Below, in pieces: positions 6,644 to 14,904 of a stretch of 19,291 nt of DNA. Position 1 is the stretch's first letter. Each line of letters opens with the position of its first letter. The stretch spans positions 1 through 19,291 of the forward strand of contig CAKTJA010000010.1 in the NCBI GenBank assembly GCA_934567115.1. The letters are read 5' to 3'. The position numbers and the translations under genes are program-made. The notes beneath the pieces are model-generated. The model was not told where the DNA came from, did no database searches, and worked only from the letters and a program-made list of their open reading frames with translations. Source of the DNA: an uncultured Oscillospiraceae bacterium. Lineage in GTDB: Bacteria; Bacillota; Clostridia; Oscillospirales; Oscillospiraceae.

Positions 6644-7552
6644 CTATTCCCGCCCGTCCTCGGCGGGGAGGACCGTCGTCTCCTCCGCGGCGCGCGTGTT
6701 GACGAACATCCGCGCGGGATCGGCGCCGCGCTTGAGAAAGAGAATGACCGCCGCCGTAAGCACCACCGCAAGGCTCACCGCCTGAGAGACGCGCACACGC
6801 TCGCCAAAGAGGGTGAGGCCGAAAAGGTACAGACTGTCCGTGCGCAGCCCCTCGATCCAGAAGCGGCCCACGCCGTACCAGAGGAAGTAAAAGCAGGTGT
6901 TCTCCCCATCAAAGCGGCGGAACCGGTCGACGACGAGGCACAAAAGAAGAAGCCCTGCGATGTTCCACAGGCTTTCGTAAAGAAAGGTGGGGTGGACGTC
7001 GATGAAGCCGGAGTCCGTAATCCACAGCCGCATGCGCCAGGGCAGCTCCGTCGGACCGCCGAAGGCCTCGCGGTTGAAGAAGTTGCCCCAGCGCCCGACC
7101 GCCTGTCCGAGAAAAAGCCCGGCCACGCAGCAGTCGGTCACCGCCCAGAGCCGAAGCTCCTTGCGGCGGCAGAAGAAGTACGCCGTCAGAAAGCCGGCGA
7201 TCACGCCGCCGTAGATGGCGATGCCGCCGTCCCAGATGCGGACGGTCTGCGCCCAGTCGACGCTGCCGTCGGCCCGGCGGAACTGGTCGAGATAAAAAAG
7301 CACGTAGTAGATCCGCGCGCCGAGAATGGAAAAGGGGATCACCCAAAGGATCGTATCGAGTACGTTATCCTCGGTAAGCCCGTAGCGCGGCGCGCGCTTC
7401 GTACACAGCCGCAGAGCGAGCAGCAGTCCGGCGGCGATAAGGATCCCGTACCAGTATACGCCGTTTCCGACGTCAAGCAGCTTCGGCGAAAGGGTGAAGC
7501 GCCAGTCGCCGAAAAGACCGGGGAAGCTTACGTCCGCGTTGGGATAGCTCAT
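6644..7552 (-). CDS. lgt: Prolipoprotein diacylglyceryl transferase Lgt
   Basis: Lgt transfers diacylglycerol from phosphatidylglycerol to the lipobox Cys of prolipoproteins at the membrane. The 302-residue protein has about seven hydrophobic segments and the Lgt signature GRWGNFFNREAFGGPT (153-168), followed late by GRFWIEGLRTDSL. By my alignment the position of E. coli His103 (HGG) is Tyr114 here (IAIYGG). The C-terminal ~25 residues are a polar extension. The ATG at 7552 overlaps the ymfH stop by 4 nt (ATGA), so translation is coupled. A client is encoded in this same window: the ABC-importer lipoprotein at 16090. Confidence 0.95.
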   Translation of the reverse strand: MSYPNADVSFPGLFGDWRFTLSPKLLDVGNGVYWYGILIAAGLLLALRLCTKRAPRYGLTEDNVLDTILWVIPFSILGARIYYVLFYLDQFRRADGSVDWAQTVRIWDGGIAIYGGVIAGFLTAYFFCRRKELRLWAVTDCCVAGLFLGQAVGRWGNFFNREAFGGPTELPWRMRLWITDSGFIDVHPTFLYESLWNIAGLLLLCLVVDRFRRFDGENTCFYFLWYGVGRFWIEGLRTDSLYLFGLTLFGERVRVSQAVSLAVVLTAAVILFLKRGADPARMFVNTRAAEETTVLPAEDGRE

Positions 7553-8835
7553 TGCGCCGCCTCCCTTCCCGGCTCGAGGATCGCAAGGGCGCTGCGCTCC
7601 TCAACGACGCTCTCGCGCAGGAAAGCCTCGACGTCCGCGCGCGACACCGCGTCGTAGACCTCGGGAAAACGGAAGGGGTCGAAGCCGCGGAAGCAGCCGT
7701 CGGCAATGGAGACGGCGATGTTCTCAAAGCTGTTGAGCGCGCGCAGCGCGGAGCCGAAGCCCGCGCGGCGGGCCCGACGGTACAGCGCCTCGTCCACGCC
7801 CTCGCGTCCAAGGCGGTCCGCCTCGTCGAGAACGGCGCGGACGACCTCCTCCGGCCGGTCGCTGTCCCCGCCCGCGTAAAGATAGGCGGCGCCCGGCAGC
7901 TGGTCGAAGCCGCCGCCGAAGCTCGCGTTGACAAGCCCCGCGTCGTAAAGCCGCTGGTAGAGCGGCGAGGAGTCGCCGAAAAGCAGCTCGCAGGCCATGT
8001 CCGCGATCAGGTCCTGCCGCATGAGCGCTTCGCCGTCCGCCGCCGGCGCGCACTTGAAGCCGAGAAGGAACTGCGGCATCGAGATCTCCATCGTCCGCCG
8101 CCGCAGCCGCTCGGCGACCGCCGGCTCCTCCCGCCCGTAGTCGCGCTCGACCGCCTCTCCCGGAGCGGAGGGCAGGACCTCCCGCGCAACGGCGGCGATC
8201 CGGTCGGGGGACACGTCGCCGACCACGCACAGCACCATGTTGGAGGGCGTGTAGAACGCGCGGTGGCAGGAATAGAGCGTTTCGCTCGTGATCTCGGCGA
8301 TGCTCTCCACCGTGCCGGCGATGGCGGTGCGGGCGGGGGAAGAGCGGTAGAGGCATTCAAGAAGGTCCGAGTAGACCCGCCAGTCGGGCGTGTCCTCGAC
8401 CATGCGGATCTCCTGCGCGATGATGCCGCGCTCCTTCTCAACGCTTTCGGGGGTGAAGTAGGGCACGGAGACGAAGGAGAGAAGAATGCGCAGGTTTTCC
8501 TCGAAATGCTCCGTACAGTCGAAATAATAGGCGGTGAGGGCGTTGGCGGTGAAGGCGTTCGGCTCCGCACCGTTGCGGCTGAGCTCCTGAAGGGCGCTGC
8601 CGTCCTCCGTGTCGAACATCTTATGTTCAAGATAGTGGGCGATGCCGGCGGGGGTGTCGCGCCACTCTCCGCCAAGGCGGAAGCGCATGTCCATGCCGCC
8701 GTAGCGCGTGGCAAAGAAGGCGTAGCGCTTGCGGTAGTGCGGCTTCGGAACGACGGCGATGCGCAGAGCGTTGGGCAGCGTCGCGCGAAAAACGGTCTCG
8801 CCGATGCGGGGATAAACGGTTTCGCTCCAGTTCAT
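7549..8835 (-). CDS. ymfH: M16-family zinc peptidase homologue YmfH (EF-P modification-associated)
   Basis: A 428-residue M16 (pitrilysin/MPP-like) protein. It keeps the inverted zinc motif HYLEH (67-71), and a Glu-rich segment at 142-147 (EIRMVE) lies at the distance where the third ligand is expected, so it is probably catalytic. The middle (CVVGDVSPDRI) and C-terminal M16 domain are recognisable. In B. subtilis, YmfF and YmfH are both needed for 5-aminopentanol modification of EF-P; whether that holds here is inference. An in-frame ATG at 8958 would add 41 Arg/His-rich residues unlike M16. I chose the ATG at 8835, which has AAAGGAG 8 nt upstream and overlaps the ymfF stop by 4 nt. Confidence 0.9.
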   Translation of the reverse strand: MNWSETVYPRIGETVFRATLPNALRIAVVPKPHYRKRYAFFATRYGGMDMRFRLGGEWRDTPAGIAHYLEHKMFDTEDGSALQELSRNGAEPNAFTANALTAYYFDCTEHFEENLRILLSFVSVPYFTPESVEKERGIIAQEIRMVEDTPDWRVYSDLLECLYRSSPARTAIAGTVESIAEITSETLYSCHRAFYTPSNMVLCVVGDVSPDRIAAVAREVLPSAPGEAVERDYGREEPAVAERLRRRTMEISMPQFLLGFKCAPAADGEALMRQDLIADMACELLFGDSSPLYQRLYDAGLVNASFGGGFDQLPGAAYLYAGGDSDRPEEVVRAVLDEADRLGREGVDEALYRRARRAGFGSALRALNSFENIAVSIADGCFRGFDPFRFPEVYDAVSRADVEAFLRESVVEERSALAILEPGREAAQ

Positions 8836-10100
8836 GACTGCTGCTCCTTTCCGGTGAGAAAATAAACGGTGTCGGGACGGATGGTCTGCGCGGCGGCGGC
8901 GATGCGCTCCGCCGTGACGGACCCGATGCGCTCGATCTGCTCCTCGGTGCTCTCGCAAAGGCCCATCGCGGCTTGACCGAGAAAATGCTCCTCCATACGG
9001 CCCGCGCTGTCCTCGCGCGAGCGCAGAGAGGAGAGAATGCAGCCGCGTGCGCCATCAAGCTCCCACGGCGCAAGGTCGCCGTTCTGCACGGCCTCGAGCT
9101 GGAGGCCGATCTCACGCCGGACAAGCTCGACGTCCCGCCCCTCGATGCCGGAGGACACGGTGACGATCCCCTTGGAGCGGTGGTAGGAGGACGAGGCAAA
9201 GTAGCACAGCGAAAGCTTCTCGCGCACGTTCAGAAAAAGCTTCGAATTGGAGTAGCCGCCGAAAATGAGGTTGGCGAGCAGCAGCGCGTCCGGATCGTCG
9301 CTCGACGCGCGGCAGCCGATGGCGAGCTTGCTCTGCGAAACGTCCATCGTCTCGACGATCTCGCGCACGCTCTCCGGCGCGGCGATGCGGACGGCGGGGA
9401 TCGGCGCGGCGACGTTCTCCCTCGGAAGCGCGGACAGCGCGCTTGAAAGCGCGTCCTCCACGCGCGCGCACGGCGCGCTCCCGCAGTAGAAGATCTCGAT
9501 ATGCGCGCGGGAGAGCAGCTCGCGGTAAAACCGGAAGAGCGAGGAGGCCGTGATCCCTTGCACGCTCTCCGCCGTGCCGAGCCGGTCCACACCGTAGCGC
9601 TCGCCCCGGCACATCTCCTCAAGCAGACGCATGTCGGCATAGTCGCGCTTGTCGTTGACGATGCTCTCGATCGCGTCGATCAAGTTTTCCTTCTCGCCCT
9701 CCACATAGTCCGGAAGGAAGCAGCCGCCGCGCGTGGCGGGGTCGAGCAGAAGCTCGCCAAGCAGCCGGGCCATCGGCTCAAGCAAGCGCTCTCCGCCCGG
9801 GACAAAGGCCTCGTCGATAAAGCTTCCGACGAAGCCGACGCACTGCGTCTCGCCCTTTTTACGCACCGTGTAGGCGACGGACGCGCCGTACAGCCGCTCC
9901 AGCTCGGCGGCGATGGAGCGCATGTCGCCGAGGCGGGCCGTGCCCCGGCGGAGCACGGCGGGGAGAAGCGCCCCGGGCGCGGCGCGGTCCTTATCGAGCG
10001 GCGTGAGCAGCTGCACACTCAGCGCGCCGGTTTTGAATTTGACGGAGGGAACGAAGGTCAGATACACGCCCTCCGCCAGTTTCTTTCGTAAAGGCTTCAT
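8832..10100 (-). CDS. ymfF: Inactive-type M16 homologue YmfF (EF-P modification-associated)
   Basis: A 422-residue M16-family protein without an HxxEH motif where one would be expected, as in YmfF. It carries the C-terminal R/Y-loop-like segment (KLFLNVREKLSLCYFASSSYHRSKGIVTVSSGIE) typical of the non-catalytic partner subunit. It probably forms a heterodimer with YmfH, like the alpha/beta pairs of this family. The open frame extends 53 codons further upstream, but that part runs through the intergenic region. The ATG at 10100 is chosen because family similarity begins there (MKPLRKKLAEGVYL). The GGGAG upstream is 11 nt away, slightly long. First gene of ymfF-ymfH-lgt; no clear -35 box, only an extended -10-like TGCTATGCT about 40 nt upstream. 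Confidence 0.88.
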   Translation of the reverse strand: MKPLRKKLAEGVYLTFVPSVKFKTGALSVQLLTPLDKDRAAPGALLPAVLRRGTARLGDMRSIAAELERLYGASVAYTVRKKGETQCVGFVGSFIDEAFVPGGERLLEPMARLLGELLLDPATRGGCFLPDYVEGEKENLIDAIESIVNDKRDYADMRLLEEMCRGERYGVDRLGTAESVQGITASSLFRFYRELLSRAHIEIFYCGSAPCARVEDALSSALSALPRENVAAPIPAVRIAAPESVREIVETMDVSQSKLAIGCRASSDDPDALLLANLIFGGYSNSKLFLNVREKLSLCYFASSSYHRSKGIVTVSSGIEGRDVELVRREIGLQLEAVQNGDLAPWELDGARGCILSSLRSREDSAGRMEEHFLGQAAMGLCESTEEQIERIGSVTAERIAAAAQTIRPDTVYFLTGKEQQS

Positions 10101-10237
10101 ATAAAATGAGGCTCCCTTTCTTATAGGATATCGGCAATAGCATAGCACGAAACCCGATAAATTACCACTCCTTTCAAACGGAAATTGCCCGGTCGGAAAA
10201 AAACCGTCTCCTTCGCCTTTTTTCTGGCGAAATTCTC

Positions 10238-10266
10238 TTGACTTTTCTGCTAAACTCATGTAAACT
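10238..10266 (+). promoter_or_regulatory. Predicted promoter of the ylxM-ffh-rpsP-khpA operon
   Basis: TTGACT (10238-10243), a 17-nt spacer and TAAACT (10261-10266). Six bases upstream of the -35 ends a small inverted repeat, TTCGCC-N8-GGCGAA (10212-10231). Divergent to ymfF. Confidence 0.7.
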
Positions 10267-10272
10267 AATGCT

Positions 10273-10300
10273 CGTTGTAAAGCGATATAACTTTACAACG
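10273..10300 (+). repeat. Perfect hairpin/inverted repeat in the ylxM leader
   Basis: CGTTGTAAAG (10273-10282) and CTTTACAACG (10291-10300) form a perfect 10-bp inverted repeat with an 8-nt loop. It begins close to the predicted transcription start and ends 11 nt before the GGAGG of ylxM. No U tract follows, so it is not a terminator. It could be a protein-binding site in DNA or RNA, or an RNA-stability element. Confidence 0.6.
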
Positions 10301-10324
10301 GAGTGCTCGAAGGAGGATTTCCCT

Positions 10325-10690
10325 TTGAAAAATCAGACGTTTCGCATGACGATGCTCTTCGACTTCTACGGCGAACTCCTCACTGAACGGCAGAAGGAAT
10401 TTTACGGGCTCTACTACGACGAGGACCTCTCCCTTGCGGAGATCGCGGAGAATTACGGCATCACCCGCCAGGGCGTCCGCGACGTGATCTCGCGCGCGGA
10501 GGCGTATCTGACGGAGATCGAGGACAAGACCGGCCTTGTCAGGCGCTTTATGCAGATGGCGCCGCGGCTTGAGCGCATCGCCGCCGCCGCCGACGAGATC
10601 GGCAGGATCAACGGCCGCCGGTATGAGGACCCCCGCATTGAAGAGCTTGCGGCCGCGATCGGAAGCGAGACGGCCGCTTTGAAGGAGTAG
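10325..10690 (+). CDS. ylxM: YlxM, SRP-associated helix-turn-helix protein
   Basis: A 121-residue protein of the YlxM/p13 family (UPF0122). The sigma-factor region-4-like helix-turn-helix is clear: LTERQKEFYGLYYDEDLSLAEIAE followed by GITRQGVRDVISRAE. Family members are encoded next to ffh and are reported to associate with the signal recognition particle. I chose the TTG at 10325 because GGAGG lies 8 nt before it and family similarity begins at once; an ATG at 10238 would lie inside the promoter, and the internal ATG at 10346 is too far from the Shine-Dalgarno. The stop is 3 nt before the ffh start, so the two are coupled. An autoregulatory role through the upstream inverted repeat is speculation. 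Confidence 0.9.
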   Translation: MKNQTFRMTMLFDFYGELLTERQKEFYGLYYDEDLSLAEIAENYGITRQGVRDVISRAEAYLTEIEDKTGLVRRFMQMAPRLERIAAAADEIGRINGRRYEDPRIEELAAAIGSETAALKE

Positions 10691-10693
10691 CTT

Positions 10694-12073
10694 ATGGCGT
10701 TTGAGGGGCTTTCCGAAAAACTGAACAGCATATTCAAGGGTCTGCGCGGCAAGGGCCGCCTGACGGAGGAGGACGTCAAGCTCGCGCTGCGCGAGGTGCG
10801 CATGGCGCTGCTGGAGGCGGACGTGAGCTACAAGGTCGTCAAGGACTTTGTCGCCCACATCAGCGAACGCGCCGCCGGCGCGGAGGTGCTTGAGAGCTTG
10901 ACGCCCGCCCAGCAGGTCATCAAGATCGTCAACGAGGAGCTGACGGCGCTCATGGGCGGCGCGAACGCGCGCATCAGCTTCGCCGCCCACCCGCCGACGG
11001 TCGTGATGATGGTCGGCCTTCAGGGCGCGGGCAAGACGACGAACGTCGCCAAGCTTGCCGGACTGCTGCGCCGACAGGGGAAGCGCCCCCTGCTCGCGGC
11101 GTGCGACGTGTACCGTCCCGCCGCCATCACGCAGCTTCAGGTCGTCGGCGGACAGCTCGGCCTTCCCGTGTTCGAGATGGGTCAGATCGACCCGGTCAAG
11201 ATCGCGGAGGAGGCGATCCGGTACGCGAAGGATCACGGGAACGACGTGGTGTTTCTCGACACCGCCGGACGGCTGCACATCGACGCGGAGCTGATGGACG
11301 AGCTGCGGCGCATCAAGGCCGCGGTGAAGCCCAACGAGATACTGCTGGTCGTCGACGCGATGACCGGTCAGGACGCCGTGAACGCGGCGACCGCGTTTGA
11401 CGAGGCGCTCGGCGTGGACGGCGTTGTGCTGACCAAGCTTGACGGCGACGCGCGCGGCGGCGCTGCGCTCTCCATCCGCGCGGCCACGGGCAAGCCCATC
11501 AAGTACATCGGCACGGGCGAGAAGCTCGACATGATCGAGCCGTTCCACCCCGACCGCATGGCCTCCCGCATCCTCGGGATGGGAGACGTGCTCAGCTTCA
11601 TCGAAAAGGCGGAGCAGAGCCTTGACGAGGAAAAGGCCAAGAAGCTGGAGGAAAAGCTTCGCAAGAACCGCTTTACGCTTACCGATTATTACGATCAGCT
11701 TTTGCAGCTCAAGGGCATGGGCGACCTCAGCCAGCTTGCCGACATGATGCCGGGCGGGCTTGGCAAGCAGCTTGCCGGGGCGGAGATCGACCCGAAGATG
11801 ATGGCGCATACCGAGGCGATCATCCTCTCGATGACGCCGGAGGAGCGCGAGAATCCGAAGATCCTCGGCGCGAGCCGCAAAAAGCGCGTCGCCGCCGGCT
11901 GCGGACTTGAGGTGGTGGACGTCAACCGTCTGCTCAAGCAGTTCGAGCTGATGCAGGACATTGTGCGTCAGATGAGCCGGGGCCGGCTTCCGAAGGGGCT
12001 TGGCGGCTTCGGCGGGAAGGGCGGCGGCATGAGCCGTATGCACGGCTTCGGCCGTAAGAAAAGGCTGAAATAA
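10694..12073 (+). CDS. ffh: Signal recognition particle protein Ffh (SRP54)
   Basis: A 459-residue SRP GTPase that with 4.5S/scRNA targets nascent membrane proteins to FtsY and SecYEG. The N domain (1-90) is followed by the G domain with GLQGAGKTT (108-116), DTAGR (189-193) and [10 protein letters not shown] (247-256). The Met-rich M domain (from about 300) ends [20 protein letters not shown]. The order and lengths match bacterial Ffh; the Met-rich C-terminal tail beyond SRP RNA-binding helices is short. The ATG at 10694 follows the ylxM stop by 3 nt, with AAGGAG overlapping the ylxM end. It is followed by rpsP after 101 nt. Confidence 0.97.
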   Translation: MAFEGLSEKLNSIFKGLRGKGRLTEEDVKLALREVRMALLEADVSYKVVKDFVAHISERAAGAEVLESLTPAQQVIKIVNEELTALMGGANARISFAAHPPTVVMMVGLQGAGKTTNVAKLAGLLRRQGKRPLLAACDVYRPAAITQLQVVGGQLGLPVFEMGQIDPVKIAEEAIRYAKDHGNDVVFLDTAGRLHIDAELMDELRRIKAAVKPNEILLVVDAMTGQDAVNAATAFDEALGVDGVVLTKLDGDARGGAALSIRAATGKPIKYIGTGEKLDMIEPFHPDRMASRILGMGDVLSFIEKAEQSLDEEKAKKLEEKLRKNRFTLTDYYDQLLQLKGMGDLSQLADMMPGGLGKQLAGAEIDPKMMAHTEAIILSMTPEERENPKILGASRKKRVAAGCGLEVVDVNRLLKQFELMQDIVRQMSRGRLPKGLGGFGGKGGGMSRMHGFGRKKRLK

Positions 12074-12096
12074 AGCGCCGGTTCACCCATGGGGCA

Positions 12097-12127
12097 TACC
12101 GCCGTCCGCCGCTGCGGACAAACGGTA
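12097..12127 (+). promoter_or_regulatory. Imperfect hairpin in the ffh-rpsP spacer
   Basis: GTCCGC/GCGGAC closes a 4-nt loop, and TACCG/CGGTA forms an outer stem, separated by a CC/AAA internal loop. It is followed by an A-rich stretch and then the rpsP ribosome binding site. There is no U tract. It may be an S16 autoregulatory leader or a processing site; I do not recognise it as a known family. Confidence 0.35.
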
Positions 12128-12174
12128 CCAATATAAAAAACAAAAATACATCACAATTTGGAGGAAAAAACATC

Positions 12175-12414
12175 ATGGTCAAAATTCGTCTGCGCCGCAT
12201 GGGCGCCAAGAAGGCTCCTTTCTATCGCGTCGTCGTCGCCGATTCCCGCTATCCCCGCGACGGCCGCTTCATCGAGGAGATCGGCACCTATAATCCCTGC
12301 GTGAGCCCGGCCGAGATCAAGATCGACGCCGAGCGCGCCGCCGAGTGGATCAAGACCGGCGCTCAGCCCACCGAGACGGTCCGCGCGCTGCTCAAGAAAG
12401 TGAACGCGATCTGA
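12175..12414 (+). CDS. rpsP: 30S ribosomal protein S16
   Basis: A 79-residue S16 with the textbook start [23 protein letters not shown], then [18 protein letters not shown] and [19 protein letters not shown]. It is a primary 16S-binding protein needed in early 30S assembly. The length is normal for Firmicutes. The ATG has GGAGGAA upstream (TTTGGAGG, spacing about 9 nt). It lies between ffh and khpA as in many Firmicutes. Confidence 0.98.
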   Translation: MVKIRLRRMGAKKAPFYRVVVADSRYPRDGRFIEEIGTYNPCVSPAEIKIDAERAAEWIKTGAQPTETVRALLKKVNAI

Positions 12415-12430
12415 TTCGCGGAGGCAACGC

Positions 12431-12661
12431 ATGAAGGACTTGCTGCTCTACATCGCCAGGAATCTGGTCGAGCATCCGGAAGACGTTGCGGTGACGGAGA
12501 AGCAGGGGCCGGACGGACTGGTTCTGGAGCTTCATGTCGCTTCGGACGACATGGGCAAGGTGATCGGCCGTCAGGGCCGCATCGCCAAGGAGATCCGCAC
12601 GGTCATCCGCTCCTGCGCGCAGCGCACCGGAGAGAAGGTATCCGTCGATATTGTCGATTGA
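12431..12661 (+). CDS. khpA: KH-domain RNA-binding protein KhpA (YlqC)
   Basis: A 76-residue single KH domain with the RNA-gripping GRQG loop (46-49) in DMGKVIGRQGRIAKEIRTVI. KhpA forms a dimer with KhpB/Jag in streptococci and other Firmicutes and affects cell division and RNA metabolism; that is family knowledge. Starts at ATG 12431, 16 nt after rpsP, with GCGGAGG upstream. A strong terminator follows directly, so it is the last gene of this operon. The usual next genes rimM, trmD and rplS are not here. Confidence 0.95.
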   Translation: MKDLLLYIARNLVEHPEDVAVTEKQGPDGLVLELHVASDDMGKVIGRQGRIAKEIRTVIRSCAQRTGEKVSVDIVD

Positions 12662-12671
12662 ACCGTTTGTT

Positions 12672-12712
12672 AAAAGGGCTTTCCCGCACCGTCGGCGCGG
12701 GAGAGCCTTTTT
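12672..12712 (+). terminator. Intrinsic terminator after khpA
   Basis: GGCTTTCCCGC (12677-12687) pairs with GCGGGAGAGCC (12697-12707) with one G-U pair and a 9-nt loop, flanked by an A tract on the left and TTTTT on the right. It separates the ffh-rpsP-khpA operon from proBAC. Confidence 0.85.
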
Positions 12713-12742
12713 GCGTTTCGCGCGGCGGGATGCAAAAAAAGA

Positions 12743-12771
12743 GTGCAAATCCCGCGAAGCTGTGCTACAAT
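12743..12771 (+). promoter_or_regulatory. Predicted promoter of proBAC
   Basis: GTGCAA (12743-12748), a 17-nt spacer and TACAAT (12766-12771), with an extended TGc before the -10. The leader of about 80 nt contains a GC-rich hairpin (GCGGCGG/CCGCCGC) and a small one (CTCCG/CGGAG) just before the Shine-Dalgarno. It is too short for a T-box and shows no T-box consensus. Confidence 0.6.
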
Positions 12772-12856
12772 GTCTGCACCTGTATAACGATTGCGCGGCG
12801 GCTCTGCCCGCCGCGTCGGACAAAGCTCCGTCAGACCGGAGAAGGAGGAATTTTTT

Positions 12857-13630
12857 ATGCGAATGGTTGTCAAGGTCGGAACGTCCACGCTCGCGTATGC
12901 CACCGGGCGGCTGAATATCCAGCGGATGGAGCGGCTGTGCAAGGCGATGAGCGATTTGAAGAACGCGGGACACGAGATCATTCTCGTCTCCTCCGGGGCG
13001 ATCGCGATGGGCTTCGGCAAGCTGAACCTGCGCGAGAGGCCGAAGGACGTGCCGAGCAAGCAGGCCTCGGCGGCGGTCGGCCAGTGCGAGCTGATGTACA
13101 TTTACGACAAGCTGTTTACCGAGTACAATCACATCGTCGGGCAGCTTCTCATCACCGCGCCCGACATCGAGGACGGCGGCGTGCGCAAGCAGAACTTCCG
13201 CAACACGCTCGAGCGGCTGCTGGAGCTTGGCGCGCTGCCCGTTATCAACGAGAACGACACCATTTCCACGGAGGAGTTCGGCATTGGCGACAACGATACG
13301 CTCTCGGCCATCGTCGCGGCGACGGTCTCCGCGGACCTGCTCGTGCTGCTTTCGGATATCGACGGGCTGTACGACGGCGACCCGCGCAGGAATCCGGACG
13401 CGAAGCTGATCCCCACGGTCGAGACCGTTGACGAGCATATCATCTCCCTCGGCGGGGGAAGCGGATCGTCGCTGGGCACGGGCGGCATGGCGACCAAGCT
13501 CAGCGCCGCGCGGATCGCCACGGCGGCGGGCTGCGAAATGGTGATCGCCAACGGCGAAAAGCCGGAGCTGCTCTACGATATTGCGGCGGGGCGGAACGTC
13601 GGCACCAGATTTTTGGTAAAGGGAAGGTGA
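12857..13630 (+). CDS. proB: Glutamate 5-kinase
   Basis: Catalyses ATP-dependent phosphorylation of L-glutamate, the first step of proline synthesis. The 257-residue protein has the amino-acid kinase fold: VVKVGTSTL at the N-terminus, [43 protein letters not shown] and [15 protein letters not shown]. It stops right after the kinase domain ([11 protein letters not shown]), so the C-terminal PUA domain found in many ProB proteins is missing. ProB without PUA is known in other bacteria, so this is a variant rather than a truncation. The ATG at 12857 has AAGGAGG about 9 nt upstream; the open frame continues upstream but has no better start. Confidence 0.95.
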   Translation: MRMVVKVGTSTLAYATGRLNIQRMERLCKAMSDLKNAGHEIILVSSGAIAMGFGKLNLRERPKDVPSKQASAAVGQCELMYIYDKLFTEYNHIVGQLLITAPDIEDGGVRKQNFRNTLERLLELGALPVINENDTISTEEFGIGDNDTLSAIVAATVSADLLVLLSDIDGLYDGDPRRNPDAKLIPTVETVDEHIISLGGGSGSSLGTGGMATKLSAARIATAAGCEMVIANGEKPELLYDIAAGRNVGTRFLVKGR

Positions 13631-13634
13631 GCGT

Positions 13635-14891
13635 ATGACGACGCTGGAGCTTTTGAAGAAGACCCGCGCGGCGCGCGGCAGCATCGCCTCCGCGACGGCG
13701 GAGGAGAAGAGCCGGCTTCTGCTGGCGATGGCGGACAGTCTGGAGAAGGAGAGCGAAGAGATCCTGCGCTGCAACATGCTGGATATGGACGCGGCGCGGG
13801 GCAAAATCTCCGACGTGATGCTCGACCGGCTGCGCCTTGACAGGGACCGCATCGGCGCAATGGCGGACGGCATCCGCGCCGCCGCCGCGCTTCCGGACCA
13901 CACGGGCCGCGTTCTGGCGGAGGTCGTGCGACCGAACGGCGTTGTGATCGACAAGGTGCAGGTGCCGCTCGGACTGGTCGCCATCATCTACGAAAGCCGG
14001 CCCAACGTCACCTCGGACGCGGCGGCGCTTGCGGTCAAAAGCGGCAACGTGTGCATGCTGCGCAGCGGCAGGGAGGCGTTCGGCAGCTCCCACGCCATTG
14101 TGGCGGCGCTGAAAAAGGGAATAAAGTCCGTTGGGGGCGACCCCGATATCGTCAACATCGTGGAGGACACGAGCCATGCGAGCGCGCAGGAGCTGATGAC
14201 GGCCGACGGGCTTGTGGACCTGCTGATCCCGCGCGGCGGCGCGGGCCTGATCCGCGCCTGCGTCGAAAACGCCACGGTGCCCTGCATCGAGACGGGGACG
14301 GGCATCTGCCACGTCTATGTGGACGCGCACGCCGACCTTGACAAGGCGCTGCGCATCATCGTCAACGCCAAGACCAGCCGCCCCTCCGTGTGCAACGCCG
14401 AGGAGGTCTGCCTTGTGCACCGGGCCGTGGCGGAGGAGTTCCTGCCCCGGCTGAAAAAGGCCCTTGTGGACGAGCGTCGCGCGGCGGGGCTTGTGCCGGT
14501 CGAGCTTCGGCTCGATCCCGAGGCCGCGCGGATCATCGACGGAACGCGCGCGGGCACGCGTGATTTTGACACGGAATTTCTCGACTACATCCTCGCGGTC
14601 GCGGTCGTGGACGACGTGGACGCGGCGATCGCCCACATTGCCGCGCACTCCACGCACCACAGCGACTGCATCGTTACGGAGGACGCGGCGGCGGCGAAGC
14701 GCTTTACCGACGAGGTGGACAGCGCGGCGGTCTATGTGAACGTTTCCACGCGGTTTACCGACGGCGGGGAGTTCGGGCTTGGCTGCGAAATGGGCATTTC
14801 CACGCAGAAGCTGCACGCGCGCGGCCCTATGGGGCTTGACGAGCTGTGTACTTACAAGTACGTCGTTCGCGGCGACGGACAGATCCGGTGA
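13635..14891 (+). CDS. proA: Gamma-glutamyl phosphate reductase
   Basis: Reduces gamma-glutamyl phosphate to glutamate-5-semialdehyde with NADPH, the second step of proline synthesis. The 418-residue protein has the aldehyde dehydrogenase-like fold with [20 protein letters not shown] (118-137), [10 protein letters not shown] (221-230) and the catalytic Cys253 in [13 protein letters not shown]. The C-terminal [23 protein letters not shown] is the usual end of ProA. It starts 4 nt after the proB stop (GGTGAGCG before the ATG), so it is cotranscribed and likely coupled. Length is normal. Confidence 0.97.
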   Translation: MTTLELLKKTRAARGSIASATAEEKSRLLLAMADSLEKESEEILRCNMLDMDAARGKISDVMLDRLRLDRDRIGAMADGIRAAAALPDHTGRVLAEVVRPNGVVIDKVQVPLGLVAIIYESRPNVTSDAAALAVKSGNVCMLRSGREAFGSSHAIVAALKKGIKSVGGDPDIVNIVEDTSHASAQELMTADGLVDLLIPRGGAGLIRACVENATVPCIETGTGICHVYVDAHADLDKALRIIVNAKTSRPSVCNAEEVCLVHRAVAEEFLPRLKKALVDERRAAGLVPVELRLDPEAARIIDGTRAGTRDFDTEFLDYILAVAVVDDVDAAIAHIAAHSTHHSDCIVTEDAAAAKRFTDEVDSAAVYVNVSTRFTDGGEFGLGCEMGISTQKLHARGPMGLDELCTYKYVVRGDGQIR

Positions 14892-14904
14892 AGGAGGGGA
14901 GAGT

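Noticed and set aside
8836..8958. An upstream ATG for ymfH at 8958
   Set aside because: The added 41 residues are Arg/His-rich and lie inside the ymfF coding region; the start at 8835 has a good Shine-Dalgarno and an ATGA overlap.
12772..12856. A T-box in front of proBAC
   Set aside because: The leader is only about 85 nt, has no T-box consensus and no specifier/terminator arrangement.
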